From positions 1 to 64,000 of the forward strand of contig JAEDGZ010000003.1 of NCBI GenBank assembly GCA_016297215.1: a stretch of DNA of 64,000 bases, read 5' to 3'. The DNA comes from Paludibacteraceae bacterium. GTDB taxonomy: Bacteria > Bacteroidota > Bacteroidia > Bacteroidales > Paludibacteraceae. Numbering within the stretch: the first letter of the stretch is position 1; each line of letters starts with the position of its first letter. This document shows, piece by piece, positions 51,021-60,508 of the stretch. Position numbers and translations under genes: made by a program. The notes beneath the pieces are model-generated. The model was not told the origin of the DNA, ran no database searches, and saw nothing but the letters and a program-made list of their open reading frames with translations.

Positions 51021-51965
51021 ATGAAGAAACTTTGTATCATTGCTTGTCTTCTGTTGGGTATCACAGCAGTCAATGCACAACATCAGGTGAATCCCTTCTT
51101 TGACCAGAAGGGTATGGCAAGAATCCAAACCGTTGAGTATTCCGGCACACATGATACCATCATTACTGTGGACCACCGCCAGGATGACATCATCTGGTCG
51201 CGTATGGTTTATCGTATCGTGGATTTGCGCTATAAGCAAAACTATCAACTCTATTTCCCGACGAAGTCAGATGACCTGCACTATCGCAACCTGCTCAAAG
51301 TCATCGCAGATGCTATCGTGGACGGACTCCCTATCTATGAAAAAAACGGGGAAACGATTAAGCCCAACGATTTCGACATAGCAAACCCAATGAGCAAAGC
51401 GCAAGTTCCTATGGCTTACTTCATCGAAGACCCTACCGAAGACTACTCCACTGATGAGAGCCACTACGATATCGCTTCTTCAAGTTCGATGTTGATTCAT
51501 TATGACACTGTGTCCGGCAAAATGGAGGTTAACGATTATGCGTTCGAAGACCTGTCTAAGAACCAAATTAAATACCTCCTACTCGAAATGGTATTCTTCG
51601 ACACGCACACTTCACGCCTGCATACCAAGATTATGGCTATCGCACCGCTTAACTCCGATCTCATTCGCACAAAAGACAATGTGATGTCGGCTCTGCATGA
51701 AGCAATCACTTTCTGGATTCCGTTTGATGCACTCCGTCCATACCTCGCAATGCAATATGTGATACCCTTCCAAAACGAGACGAAGCGCGTTACCTTCGAC
51801 GATTTTTTCCAAAAAAAACTATACACTTCGTATATCGTAGGAGAAGGAAACCAATACAACCGCTTTATACCGGAGTACTCCTTAATAGAGAAGGATGTTA
51901 AGAAAGAACAAGCACGCATCGAAACCGAATTACTTACTTTCGAACAAGACTTGTGGGAGTATTAA
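51021..51965 (+). CDS. gldN: Type IX secretion protein GldN/PorN
   Basis: 314 residues. Signal peptide MKKLCIIACLLLGITAVNA. The family segments DIIWSRMVYRIVDLRYKQNY and YLLLEMVFFDTHTSRLHTKI are present. Periplasmic partner of GldK in the outer-membrane-associated ring. It completes the porP-K-L-M-N set in one direction. Confidence 0.96.
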   Translation: MKKLCIIACLLLGITAVNAQHQVNPFFDQKGMARIQTVEYSGTHDTIITVDHRQDDIIWSRMVYRIVDLRYKQNYQLYFPTKSDDLHYRNLLKVIADAIVDGLPIYEKNGETIKPNDFDIANPMSKAQVPMAYFIEDPTEDYSTDESHYDIASSSSMLIHYDTVSGKMEVNDYAFEDLSKNQIKYLLLEMVFFDTHTSRLHTKIMAIAPLNSDLIRTKDNVMSALHEAITFWIPFDALRPYLAMQYVIPFQNETKRVTFDDFFQKKLYTSYIVGEGNQYNRFIPEYSLIEKDVKKEQARIETELLTFEQDLWEY

Positions 51966-52014
51966 CGTGCAGAACTTCACATCCATATTTCGTGCGTAAC
52001 GCCGCACTTTCCTT

Positions 52015-52878
52015 ATGAGTCGTCCCCATCATCTATGGAATATGTACATCACCGCCGCAGTCTCTGTGGCGTTGGTGTTATGTTTAGTAGGGGTAGAATG
52101 TATATTGCTGCTTTCTGCCGGCACATTGATGAAACACATTAAGGAAAATGTAACCATCACCGTTCTGCTTACTGAAGACGCTGACTCCACTGCAAGACAG
52201 CGGTTCGAAAATATGCTCGCAGCCGCTGATTATTGCAGCAGTTTCCGATATGTCTCTGCAGAACAAGCATTAGACGAGCATATACAAACTTTGGGAGAAG
52301 ACCCGTCGGCATTCTTAGGCTACAACCCACTCTATGCCTCATACGAAGTACATCCTGTTGCACTATACTCAAACCCCGATAGCATCAGCAGTTTAGAGAG
52401 TAAATTTCTAAACCTGCCGTATGTTGACCGTGTATTGTACCAAAAAGATTTGGTGAAATTACTCAATAGCAATGTATCCCAAGCAGCCATCGCACTGCTG
52501 ATTATCGCTGCCGTATTATTGTTGATTGCTTGTGTACTCATAGTGAACACTATTCGATTGCAGATTTATTCCAAACGCTTCTTAATCAACACGATGACCC
52601 TTGTCGGTGCTACACCTTGGACAATCAAAGCACCCTTTGTCGGACGATATTTGCTCCTCGGCGCAATCGCTGCATTATTAGCAATTGGCGCACTTGCATG
52701 CACAGTCTATTATGTGCAAATACGATTAGGTATTGTACTCTTTCCTCTAACATGGCAAAATATCACCTTCATTGCCGGAACTATTCTCATCGCCGGACTG
52801 CTGATCACATTCTTCTCCTCTCTCATTGCAACAGGACGCTACATACGAATGAATATCAACACAATGTACGAAATATAA
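52015..52878 (+). CDS. ftsX: Cell division protein FtsX
   Basis: 287 residues. One N-terminal helix, an extracytoplasmic domain of about 130 residues, and three C-terminal helices, the FtsX arrangement (ITVLLTEDADSTARQRFEN, then LIACVLIVNTIRLQIYSKR). It pairs with the FtsE ATPase to control wall hydrolases at the septum. No ftsE is in this window, which is common in Bacteroidetes. It is 49 bases after gldN. Confidence 0.92.
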   Translation: MSRPHHLWNMYITAAVSVALVLCLVGVECILLLSAGTLMKHIKENVTITVLLTEDADSTARQRFENMLAAADYCSSFRYVSAEQALDEHIQTLGEDPSAFLGYNPLYASYEVHPVALYSNPDSISSLESKFLNLPYVDRVLYQKDLVKLLNSNVSQAAIALLIIAAVLLLIACVLIVNTIRLQIYSKRFLINTMTLVGATPWTIKAPFVGRYLLLGAIAALLAIGALACTVYYVQIRLGIVLFPLTWQNITFIAGTILIAGLLITFFSSLIATGRYIRMNINTMYEI

Positions 52879-52882
52879 AACT

Positions 52883-53098
52883 ATGAAACAAAGTCTCCCG
52901 AAACTAAATATCATCCTTATCGCCGTTTCATTCTTGATTATCATTGCGGGTTTCGCACTCATGGCAGGCGCACCCAGCGGCGAAGTGTATAATCCCGACA
53001 TTTTCTCTTTCCGGCGTATCACGCTCGGACCGATGATTGCACTCTTCGGATTTGTGAGTATGGTGGTATCTATTCTTTGGAAAGGAAAAAAGAAATGA
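52883..53098 (+). CDS. DUF3098 family membrane protein
   Basis: 71 residues, two membrane helices (LNIILIAVSFLIIIAGFALM and ITLGPMIALFGFVSMVVSIL). This small family typically sits between ftsX and uppP in Bacteroidetes, as here. Its stop overlaps the uppP start (ATGA). Confidence 0.92.
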   Translation: MKQSLPKLNIILIAVSFLIIIAGFALMAGAPSGEVYNPDIFSFRRITLGPMIALFGFVSMVVSILWKGKKK

Positions 53099-53901
53099 CT
53101 TGGTGGGAAGCATTAATATTAGGCATCATACAAGGACTAACCGAATTCCTGCCTGTTTCTTCGTCCGGACATTTGGAGATTGGACAAGCCTTATTGGGTA
53201 CAGCCGGTGAAGAGAACCTGACTTTTGCCATCGTGGTACATGCCGCTACTGTACTCTCCACACTCGTCATCCTTTGGCACGAAGTCGCACACCTCTTCAA
53301 AGGGACTTTCACCACCATCAAATGGAATCAAGAGAAAGACTATGTGGCAAAGATACTCGTATCGATGATTCCCGTGTTCATTATTGGGATGTTCTTCAAA
53401 GACCAAGTAGAGGGCTTATTCGGGCATGGTTTGCTCATAGTGGGGATATGCCTCATCATCACCGCTTTCCTCTTGTGGTTGAGCGAGTTCTTGACCAAGC
53501 GTATCAACCGACAGGGACACGAAGTAACCTACCGTGATGCCATAATCATAGGCTGTGCACAAGCCATCGCTGTTCTGCCCGGATTGAGCCGCAGCGGCAC
53601 CACCATCGCTACCGGACTGCTCTGCGGAGTGAAAAAAGAATCCGTAGCGCAATTCTCTTTCTTAATGGTGCTGATTCCCATCTTAGGCGAAGCATTCCTT
53701 GACTTCTTAGACTTATTACAAGGCGAGATGACAACATCTATTGGTTGGCTTCCCTTGTTAGTCGGATTTATCGCCGCCTTCACTACTGGCTGTTTCGCTT
53801 GCCGGTTTATGATCAACATCGTTCGCAAGCAAAAACTCATCTATTTCGCTATTTATTGTCTTTGCGTAGGCACTTTCGCTATCATCTATGGACTTTGTTG
53901 A
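53095..53901 (+). CDS. uppP: Undecaprenyl-diphosphate phosphatase
   Basis: 268 residues, an all-helical membrane enzyme that recycles undecaprenyl pyrophosphate for wall and polysaccharide synthesis. The catalytic motifs GLTEFLPVSSSGHLE and AVLPGLSRSGTTIATG are present. I start at MTWWEALILG because it overlaps the DUF3098 stop. The reading frame is open further upstream, but that segment is DUF3098 in another frame. It overlaps truB by 14 bases. Confidence 0.96.
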   Translation: MTWWEALILGIIQGLTEFLPVSSSGHLEIGQALLGTAGEENLTFAIVVHAATVLSTLVILWHEVAHLFKGTFTTIKWNQEKDYVAKILVSMIPVFIIGMFFKDQVEGLFGHGLLIVGICLIITAFLLWLSEFLTKRINRQGHEVTYRDAIIIGCAQAIAVLPGLSRSGTTIATGLLCGVKKESVAQFSFLMVLIPILGEAFLDFLDLLQGEMTTSIGWLPLLVGFIAAFTTGCFACRFMINIVRKQKLIYFAIYCLCVGTFAIIYGLC

Positions 53902-54598
53902 GGGGGAGATATTAGCATTCGACAAGCCCCTCCACTGGACCAGTTTTGATGTGGTTGCAAAGGTGCGTCGCACGCTGTGCCGTTGCTTAGGGCAAAAGAA
54001 ACTGAAGGTTGGGCACAGCGGAACGCTTGACCCCTTGGCTACAGGCGTAGTGATTGTATGCACCGGCAAGAAAACCAAGTTAATAGAGCAGTTGCAGTAC
54101 GACACCAAAGAGTATGTAGCCACTATGCAGTTGGGTGCCACTACGCCCTCCTATGATATGGAGCACCCCGTTAATAAGACCTATCCCACCACCCATATCA
54201 CGCGAACGCTGATCGATCACACTATCCCGCAATTCATCGGAGAACAATGGCAGGTGCCCCCTATGTATTCCGCCGTTTCCATTAATGGTAAACGCGCCTA
54301 CGAGATAGCACGTAAAGGAGAAAACGTTGAACTGAAGCCTAAACTGCTCATGATTGACGAGATAGAGGTACTTTCTTTCGATGCAGAGAAAATGCTACTC
54401 ACCATCCGAGTGGCATGCTCCAAAGGCACTTACATACGAGCACTCGCACGAGACATCGGCGAACGATTGCAAAGCGGCGCATACCTTACCGCACTACGCA
54501 GAACACGAATCGGAAACACACGCGTAGAAGACTGCTACCAAATAGACACTTTCCTGCACGAGATACAACAAACATACCATTCAACAGCCATTGACTAA
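53888..54598 (+). CDS. truB: tRNA pseudouridine-55 synthase
   Basis: 236 residues, makes pseudouridine 55 in tRNA. The catalytic Asp is in VGHSGTLDPLATGVV (about residue 47). ILAFDKPLHWTSFDVV, QVPPMYSAVSINGKRAYE and CSKGTYIRALARDIG are family motifs. It lacks an extended C-terminal PUA domain, as is usual for shorter bacterial TruBs. Confidence 0.96.
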   Translation: MDFVEGEILAFDKPLHWTSFDVVAKVRRTLCRCLGQKKLKVGHSGTLDPLATGVVIVCTGKKTKLIEQLQYDTKEYVATMQLGATTPSYDMEHPVNKTYPTTHITRTLIDHTIPQFIGEQWQVPPMYSAVSINGKRAYEIARKGENVELKPKLLMIDEIEVLSFDAEKMLLTIRVACSKGTYIRALARDIGERLQSGAYLTALRRTRIGNTRVEDCYQIDTFLHEIQQTYHSTAID

Positions 54599-54633
54599 TA
54601 TATATTCCCAACGCTATGTATAAATACAATGAT

Positions 54634-55737
54634 ATGAAACTCAGCCAGTTCCGCTTTCGGCTGCCTGAGGAGCAAATTGCACAATTCCCTACTCTCTACC
54701 GCGATGACGCACGACTATTAGTATTACACCGCAAAACAGGGAAAATAGAACACAAACGTGTATCGGATACCGTACAGTTTTTCGACGAGAAAGATTTACT
54801 TATTTTCAACGATACCAAAGTGTATCCCGCTCGTTTATTTGCCCAAAAAGAGAAGACCAATGCTGCCATTGAGGTATTTCTATTGCGTGAGTTGAACCAC
54901 GAGAGCAAGTATTGGGATGTGCTGGTTGATCCGGCACGCAAAATTCGTATAGGCAACAAACTCAACTTCGAAGAGGACGATGCCATCGTTGCCGAAGTGA
55001 TCGACAATACCACATCGCGGGGGCGCACATTCCGTTTCCTCACGGACTATCCGATAGATGAGTTTGTCCCCAAATTGTATGCCTTAGGCTATGCACCGCT
55101 GCCCAAGTACATTCAACGTCCCATGTCGCCGGAAGTGCAAGCAGCATACACAGAGGTATTCCATGACCAACCCGTGCGCGAGATGGATATTGAACGCTAC
55201 CAATCTATTTTCGCCAGCAAGGTTGGAGCGGTAGCTGCACCCGCTGCATGTCTGCACTTCTCCAAACAACTGCTCAAACGCATGGAGATAAAGGGTATCG
55301 AGTGTGAATGTATGACCTCCCACATGTCGCTCGGTAACTTCAAACCGATTGATGTCGAAGACCTGACCAAAGCAAAATGTGAGTCGGAACAGTTCAGCAT
55401 CCCCCAGAAGTTAGTAGATGCCGTGGACACAGCACACAAAAACAATAGGCGAGTATGCGCCGTCGGCACAGAAATTATGCGTGCATTGGAGCATGTCGTG
55501 AATACAGAGGGACAGATAAAAGCATTCGATGGATGGACCAACAAATTCATCTATCCTCCCTACAACTTTACCGTAGCAAATTCCTTCTTTGTCAATCTCT
55601 ATATGCCCGAATCGAGCCAACTCCTGATGGTGGCATCTTTCGGTGGTTACGAAGAAGTAATGAATGCCTACAACGAGGCAGTGAATGAAGGTTACCGCTT
55701 CGGCGACTATGGCGATGCCATGTTGATTGTCGATTAG
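54634..55737 (+). CDS. queA: S-adenosylmethionine:tRNA ribosyltransferase-isomerase
   Basis: 367 residues, transfers the ribose part of SAM to preQ1 in tRNA during queuosine synthesis. LPEEQIAQFPTLYRDDARLL and LLIFNDTKVYPARLFAQK are conserved, as is YNFTVANSFFVNLYMPESSQ. I start at MKLSQFRFRL; the ATG six codons upstream is less likely. 12 bases before ung. Confidence 0.95.
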   Translation: MKLSQFRFRLPEEQIAQFPTLYRDDARLLVLHRKTGKIEHKRVSDTVQFFDEKDLLIFNDTKVYPARLFAQKEKTNAAIEVFLLRELNHESKYWDVLVDPARKIRIGNKLNFEEDDAIVAEVIDNTTSRGRTFRFLTDYPIDEFVPKLYALGYAPLPKYIQRPMSPEVQAAYTEVFHDQPVREMDIERYQSIFASKVGAVAAPAACLHFSKQLLKRMEIKGIECECMTSHMSLGNFKPIDVEDLTKAKCESEQFSIPQKLVDAVDTAHKNNRRVCAVGTEIMRALEHVVNTEGQIKAFDGWTNKFIYPPYNFTVANSFFVNLYMPESSQLLMVASFGGYEEVMNAYNEAVNEGYRFGDYGDAMLIVD

Positions 55738-55749
55738 ACCACACAGCCT

Positions 55750-56412
55750 ATGAATGTACGTATCGAAGATAGTTGGCGGCAAGTCTTGCAGCCGGAGTTT
55801 GACAAACCCTATTTTGAGTTGCTAACTACTTTTGTACGGCAACAGTATCAGACGCGACAGTGCTTCCCGCCTGCACGTCTGATTTTTAATGCCTTCGATT
55901 CTTGTCCTTTCAATCAAGTGCGCGTGGTGATTATCGGACAGGACCCCTACCACGATGTGGGGCAGGCGCACGGACTCTGTTTCTCCGTGAACGACGGAGT
56001 GCCTATCCCCCCCTCACTGGTGAATATCTACAAGGAGATTCACCGCGACTTAGGCAAACCCATCCCTGCATCAGGTAACCTGCAACGGTGGGCACAGCAA
56101 GGTGTACTGCTGCTCAACGCAACGCTGACCGTAGAAGCACACCGCCCCGGCAGCCATCAGGGGAAAGGATGGGAGGAACTGACCGACGCTGCCATCCAAG
56201 CCCTCAACGAACAGCGCGAGCATCTCGTATTCATGCTGTGGGGCAGTTATGCCCAGCGCAAAGGGCAGTTCATCGACCGCCGACGACATCGTGTTTTGGA
56301 GACCTCCCATCCCTCTCCCCTCTCCGTCTATCGGGGATTCGACGGATGCGCCCACTTCTCAAAAGCCAACGCATATCTGACTCAACACGGCATGCAACCT
56401 ATCGACTGGTAA
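55750..56412 (+). CDS. ung: Uracil-DNA glycosylase
   Basis: 220 residues, family 1 UDG. The water-activating motif GQDPYHDVGQAHGLCFS (about 63-79) and the HPSPLSVYRG loop (about 195) are intact. It removes uracil from DNA in base excision repair. It is directly followed, after 12 bases, by polA, whose product fills the resulting gap. Confidence 0.97.
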   Translation: MNVRIEDSWRQVLQPEFDKPYFELLTTFVRQQYQTRQCFPPARLIFNAFDSCPFNQVRVVIIGQDPYHDVGQAHGLCFSVNDGVPIPPSLVNIYKEIHRDLGKPIPASGNLQRWAQQGVLLLNATLTVEAHRPGSHQGKGWEELTDAAIQALNEQREHLVFMLWGSYAQRKGQFIDRRRHRVLETSHPSPLSVYRGFDGCAHFSKANAYLTQHGMQPIDW

Positions 56413-56424
56413 AAACAATTTCCC

Positions 56425-58758
56425 ATGAGAACTCTTCTACTCATAGACGCATACGCGATGATTTATCGAGCATACTATGCTTTTATCCGCACACCGCGTA
56501 TCAACTCCAAAGGCGAGAACACCTCCGCTATCTTTGGTTTTCTTATCACCCTCGATGACCTCATCAAGCGCGTGCAACCAACCCACATGGCAGTGGTGTT
56601 TGACCCGCACGGACCTACCTTCCGCCATGAAGCTTTCGAGCAATACAAAGCCCAACGCGAGGAGACACCCGAAGATATCCGGCGGGCAGTGCCTATCATT
56701 AAGCAGATTCTTGCAGCGAAGAATATCCCTGCAATTGAGGTAGCGGGTTTTGAAGCGGACGATGTGATAGGTACCTTGGCGCAACAAGGACAGGCCGCCG
56801 GCTTGGAGGTCTATATGGCTACGCCCGATAAAGACTACGGGCAACTCGTTGATGAGCATATCTTCATCTATCGCCCGCGCCATACGGGCGGGTTCGAGAA
56901 GATGGGTCCGCAAGAGGTTTGCACCAAGTACGGACTTACCCACCAACGCCAAGTCATAGACCTTTTGGGACTGATGGGCGACTCGAGCGACAACATCCCC
57001 GGTTGCAAAGGCGTTGGTGAGAAAACCGCTATAGCCTTGCTACAACAGTTTGGCGACATAGATACCCTGCTCCAACACACTGACCAACTGAAAGGAGCAC
57101 AGCAGAAAAAAATTCAGGAGCAAGCAGGAGACATCCGTTTCTCGCGTTTCCTTGCCACTATCCGCACCGATGTACCCATCACACTCGATGCAGAAACCCT
57201 CGCCGTAAAGCAACCTGACAACGAAGCACTAACGGAAATATACCGGCAATTGGAGTTCAACTCCCTGCTAAAAAAGCAGACCGCCATCAAAACCGAAAAC
57301 AAACCCGCGGTTACCCCCAGCCGTCGGAACACCAAACCCGCCGAGCAGACATTAGACCTCTTCGGAGAAAACAACGAAGACAACGGGAATAACGAAAGCG
57401 ACGAAAACAACGTGGCGAACTCCCCCTCCCAAGAGGGTGCCATAGCGTCGTATCTGCTCAATCCCGAGGTAGCATACAACCCGCATATCCCGCTCGATAC
57501 CTTGCTTGCGAGACTGCAACAAGACCCTGCTTTGTGGCGGCTGTATAATGAGGTAGAACTGCCGCTGGTGCCGGTGCTGCGCGAGATGGAACTAGCCGGC
57601 GTGCGCATAGATGTAGCCAAACTGCAGGAGGCAGAACGCCTTCTCACCCACGAGTTACAACAATTAGAGGCTGAGATATACCGCTTAGCCGGTACGCCAT
57701 TCAATATCAACTCCCCCAAGCAGGTCGGCGACATCCTTTTCGACACCCTCCGGCTCGACCCAAAAGCCAAGAAATCCGGACGCGGACAATATAGCACCTC
57801 GGAAGAAGTATTGCAGAACCAGAAAGACAAGCACCCTATCGTAGCGCAGATACTCGACTACCGCGAACTGAAGAAACTCATCTCAACCTATATCTCCGCC
57901 CTGCCGACCTATATCCACCCTGCGACGGGCAAGATACATACCACCTACAACCAGACCGTTACCGCCACGGGCAGGCTCTCCTCCTCTAACCCTAATCTGC
58001 AAAACCTGCCCATCCGCTCCGAGCGGGGACGCTTCATCCGCGAAGCGGTTATCCCCGATGAGGGCTGTCGATTCCTCTCTGCCGACTACTCGCAGATAGA
58101 ACTGCGCTTGCTCGCCCATTTCTCGCAAGACGAACATCTGCTGCAAGCCTTCCGCGAGGGGCAGGATATCCATAGTGCCACCGCGGCAAAGATTTTCCAT
58201 TGCCCTATTGAGCAAGTAACAAAAGACCAACGTCGCCGCGCCAAGACCGCCAATTTCGGCATTATCTACGGCATCTCCGCATTCGGTCTAGCGCAACAGT
58301 TAGACTGCCCGCGCACGGAGGCGAAGCAACTGATTGACGACTATTTCGCCGCCTTCCCGCAAGTGCAGACCTACATTGAGACGCAGAAGGAGTTTGCCCG
58401 CCAACACGGCTATTCCGTCACGCTCTTCGGACGCAAGCGTTATCTGCCGGATATACACTCTCATAATACCACCGTCCGCTCTTTTGCAGAGCGCAACGCC
58501 GTCAATGCTCCTATTCAAGGCACAGCCGCCGACATCATCAAGATGGCGATGGTCAGTATCCATCGCCGGCTGCAAGAAGAACACTTACAAACACAAATGA
58601 TTATGCAGGTGCACGATGAGTTGAATTTCAATGTACCGGAGCAGGAGGTGGAGCGGGTGCGCCAATTGGTGGTCAGCGAAATGGAGCACGTAGTCAGCCT
58701 CAGCGTTCCCCTCGTAGCAGACTGCGGCGTAGGTAGCAACTGGCTGGAAGCACATTAA
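56425..58758 (+). CDS. polA: DNA polymerase I lacking the 3'-5' exonuclease domain
   Basis: 777 residues, well below the 900 or more usual in this phylum. Residues about 1-290 are the 5'-3' flap nuclease (LLIDAYAMIYRAYYAF, LMGDSSDNIPGCKGVGEKTA). The polymerase part from about 375 has motif A (DYSQIELRLLAHFSQDEH), motif B (RRRAKTANFGIIYGISAFG) and motif C (QVHDELNFNV). Between them, where the proofreading domain should be, there is only an Asn/Glu-rich linker of about 90 residues. It includes SPSQEG and the remnant ASYLLNPEVAYN, with no DxE exonuclease motif. The frame is intact, so this is a real loss rather than a frameshift. Last gene of the long run. Confidence 0.95.
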   Translation: MRTLLLIDAYAMIYRAYYAFIRTPRINSKGENTSAIFGFLITLDDLIKRVQPTHMAVVFDPHGPTFRHEAFEQYKAQREETPEDIRRAVPIIKQILAAKNIPAIEVAGFEADDVIGTLAQQGQAAGLEVYMATPDKDYGQLVDEHIFIYRPRHTGGFEKMGPQEVCTKYGLTHQRQVIDLLGLMGDSSDNIPGCKGVGEKTAIALLQQFGDIDTLLQHTDQLKGAQQKKIQEQAGDIRFSRFLATIRTDVPITLDAETLAVKQPDNEALTEIYRQLEFNSLLKKQTAIKTENKPAVTPSRRNTKPAEQTLDLFGENNEDNGNNESDENNVANSPSQEGAIASYLLNPEVAYNPHIPLDTLLARLQQDPALWRLYNEVELPLVPVLREMELAGVRIDVAKLQEAERLLTHELQQLEAEIYRLAGTPFNINSPKQVGDILFDTLRLDPKAKKSGRGQYSTSEEVLQNQKDKHPIVAQILDYRELKKLISTYISALPTYIHPATGKIHTTYNQTVTATGRLSSSNPNLQNLPIRSERGRFIREAVIPDEGCRFLSADYSQIELRLLAHFSQDEHLLQAFREGQDIHSATAAKIFHCPIEQVTKDQRRRAKTANFGIIYGISAFGLAQQLDCPRTEAKQLIDDYFAAFPQVQTYIETQKEFARQHGYSVTLFGRKRYLPDIHSHNTTVRSFAERNAVNAPIQGTAADIIKMAMVSIHRRLQEEHLQTQMIMQVHDELNFNVPEQEVERVRQLVVSEMEHVVSLSVPLVADCGVGSNWLEAH

Positions 58759-58762
58759 CAAA

Positions 58763-58795
58763 AAAGGAGATAAGGATTGATTCCCTATCTCCTTT
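58763..58795 (+). terminator. Intrinsic terminator after polA
   Basis: A 10-bp stem (58763-58772 with 58786-58795, AAAGGAGATA with TATCTCCTTT). It ends the rightward run that begins at 45629 and may also stop smpB transcription from the other strand. Confidence 0.78.
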
Positions 58796-58810
58796 ATTCT
58801 ATTGTGTGTA

Positions 58811-59266
58811 TCATCTATATTGTACCCTCTTCATCTCGCGCTTGTCGTCTGCTTCGCGGAGGGCTTGTCGCTTGTCGTAGGTGTGCTTGCCCTGACAGAG
58901 CGCGATTTCCATCTTCGCGAGTCCGCGGTCGTTGATGAAGAGGCGCAGGGGGATGATGGTCTTGCCCGTGTCCTTGGCGAGTTTCGCCAGTTTGCGCAAC
59001 TCCTTGCGTTGGAGCAGCAGTTTGCGGTCGCGCTTCGCCTCGTGGTTGGCATAACTGCCGAAGCGGTATTCGGCGATGTGCATCTGCTTGACCCACAGTT
59101 CATTGCCTTCGAACTGGCAGTAGGTGTCTGCGAGGCTCGCCTTGCCCTCGCGGATGGACTTGATTTCCGTCCCGTAGAGCACGATGCCCGCGGTATAACG
59201 GTCGAGAATCAAGTAATCGAAACTCGCCCGTTTGTTCTTTATATTTACGTCGCTTTTGAGTCGCAT
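58811..59266 (-). CDS. smpB: SsrA-binding protein
   Basis: 151 residues, binds tmRNA for rescue of stalled ribosomes. NKRASFDYLILDRYTAGIVL, GTEIKSIREGKASLADTYC and the C-terminal GKHTYDKRQALREADDKREM are diagnostic. It follows the CNNM gene by 59 bases and has no promoter of its own that I can see. The ssrA gene itself is not in the window. Confidence 0.97.
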   Translation of the reverse strand: MRLKSDVNIKNKRASFDYLILDRYTAGIVLYGTEIKSIREGKASLADTYCQFEGNELWVKQMHIAEYRFGSYANHEAKRDRKLLLQRKELRKLAKLAKDTGKTIIPLRLFINDRGLAKMEIALCQGKHTYDKRQALREADDKREMKRVQYR

Positions 59267-59325
59267 AGGGGATGAAGGATAAAGGATGCAGAATGAAAGA
59301 CTTATTACCTTCGTCTATACCAAAC

Positions 59326-60402
59326 CTAATTAGTCTTGGCTCCTTGCTCTTGGTTCTTCACTATCTTCATGTATTTCTTCTGGCGTTGCTGCCAGCGTTC
59401 GCGGGCGTACTGCTGCATGTCCACGTACTCGTCGCTCTCGTCCACTATCTCGAGCCCGAAGATGGTCTCGATGATGTCCTCCAAGGTGAGGATACCCTGG
59501 AAGCAGCCGTACTCGTCGATGATGAGCGCAATCTGCGACTTCTGCTTGAGCATGGCGTCGAAGATGTCGCTCAACGACATGTTCTCATCGAACGAGGGCA
59601 GGGAGCGCTTGATGGAGCCGAGGGTTACTTGGAAATTGTCCTCCGCAAGGTCTTCGAGGGCATCGTCGCGCAGGATGTAGCCCGTGATGTACTCGGGTGC
59701 GTTCTCGTTATAGACGGGGATGCGCGAGAAATGGTCGTATTCGTCGGAGTCGTAGTATTCCTTGATGGTCATCTGCTCGGGTGCGGTCTTGGCGACTACG
59801 CGGGGCGTCATCACGTCCGCCGCCTTGATGGAGTCGAGCCGCATCATGTTGGTAATCATCTTGTTCTCGTCCTTCTCTATCACTCCCTCTTCCTCGCCCA
59901 CGTTGACCATGGCGAGCACCTCTTCGCGGCTGACCGTCGCTTCTTCATCTTCGTGCTTGAAGAGGCGCGTAATCAACTGAATAAGCAGCACAAAGGGGTA
60001 CATCACGAAGATAAGCACCCGTATGGTGTTCGCGGTGAAGCCCATGAGCGACTTCCAATAGGTGGTACCGATGGTCTTCGGCACTATCTCGGCGAAAACG
60101 AGGATGAGCAGGGTAACGATGATACTCACCAGCCCGAACCACTCGGAGCCAAACAAGATAGTAGCCTGCCGCCCGACGCCGGCAGAGCCTATGGTGTTCG
60201 CAATGGTGTTGAGGGAGAGTATGGCAGCGAGGGGTTTCTCGGTCTCGGTCTTGTATTGCTTCATCAGCGTGGCGGGGGCGTAGCCCTCATCTTCCCGCAT
60301 GGTGATGTAACTCAGCGTGGTGGTCATCAGTACCGACTCCAGCGTCGAGCAAAGGAAAGAGACCCCAATCGCCAACAATAAGAATAGTAAAAGTAAGCCC
60401 AT
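59326..60402 (-). CDS. CNNM/HlyC-CorC family membrane protein with CBS domains
   Basis: 358 residues. The DUF21 transmembrane domain covers about 1-165 (ESVLMTTTLSYITMRE, VFAEIVPKTIGTTYW). A CBS pair follows at about 185-325 (DVMTPRVVAK, FSRIPVYNENAPEYITG, IDEYGCFQGILTLEDIIE). The usual C-terminal CorC domain is absent, replaced by a Gln/Arg/Lys-rich helix. The family is linked to Mg2+ or Co2+ efflux; GldE, of gliding bacteria, is a relative. I use MGLLLLFLLL as the start; earlier codons lie at or before the promoter. Confidence 0.9.
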   Translation of the reverse strand: MGLLLLFLLLAIGVSFLCSTLESVLMTTTLSYITMREDEGYAPATLMKQYKTETEKPLAAILSLNTIANTIGSAGVGRQATILFGSEWFGLVSIIVTLLILVFAEIVPKTIGTTYWKSLMGFTANTIRVLIFVMYPFVLLIQLITRLFKHEDEEATVSREEVLAMVNVGEEEGVIEKDENKMITNMMRLDSIKAADVMTPRVVAKTAPEQMTIKEYYDSDEYDHFSRIPVYNENAPEYITGYILRDDALEDLAEDNFQVTLGSIKRSLPSFDENMSLSDIFDAMLKQKSQIALIIDEYGCFQGILTLEDIIETIFGLEIVDESDEYVDMQQYARERWQQRQKKYMKIVKNQEQGAKTN

Positions 60403-60419
60403 AATATCGAAATAGCGCA

Positions 60420-60450
60420 CAAAGATACGACTATTTTTTGATATGTGCAA
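60420..60450 (-). promoter_or_regulatory. Promoter for the CNNM-smpB unit
   Basis: On the minus strand, TTG (60450-60448), 20 bases, TATCTTTG (60427-60420), with a leader under 20 bases. It is divergent from the ruvA promoter, whose TTG lies 28 bases away. Confidence 0.75.
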
Positions 60451-60477
60451 GAAAAAGCAGGTTTTTAGTTGAAAAAC

Positions 60478-60508
60478 TTGCATATATCGCAAAAAAGCAG
60501 TAACTTTG
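60478..60508 (+). promoter_or_regulatory. Promoter for the ruvA unit
   Basis: TTG (60478-60480), 20 bases, TAACTTTG (60501-60508), followed by the ruvA ATG only 20 bases later, so the leader is very short. Confidence 0.76.

Noticed and set aside
56425..58758. polA split or shortened by a frameshift
   Set aside because: One uninterrupted frame covers both ends, and no other frame of the linker shows exonuclease motifs.
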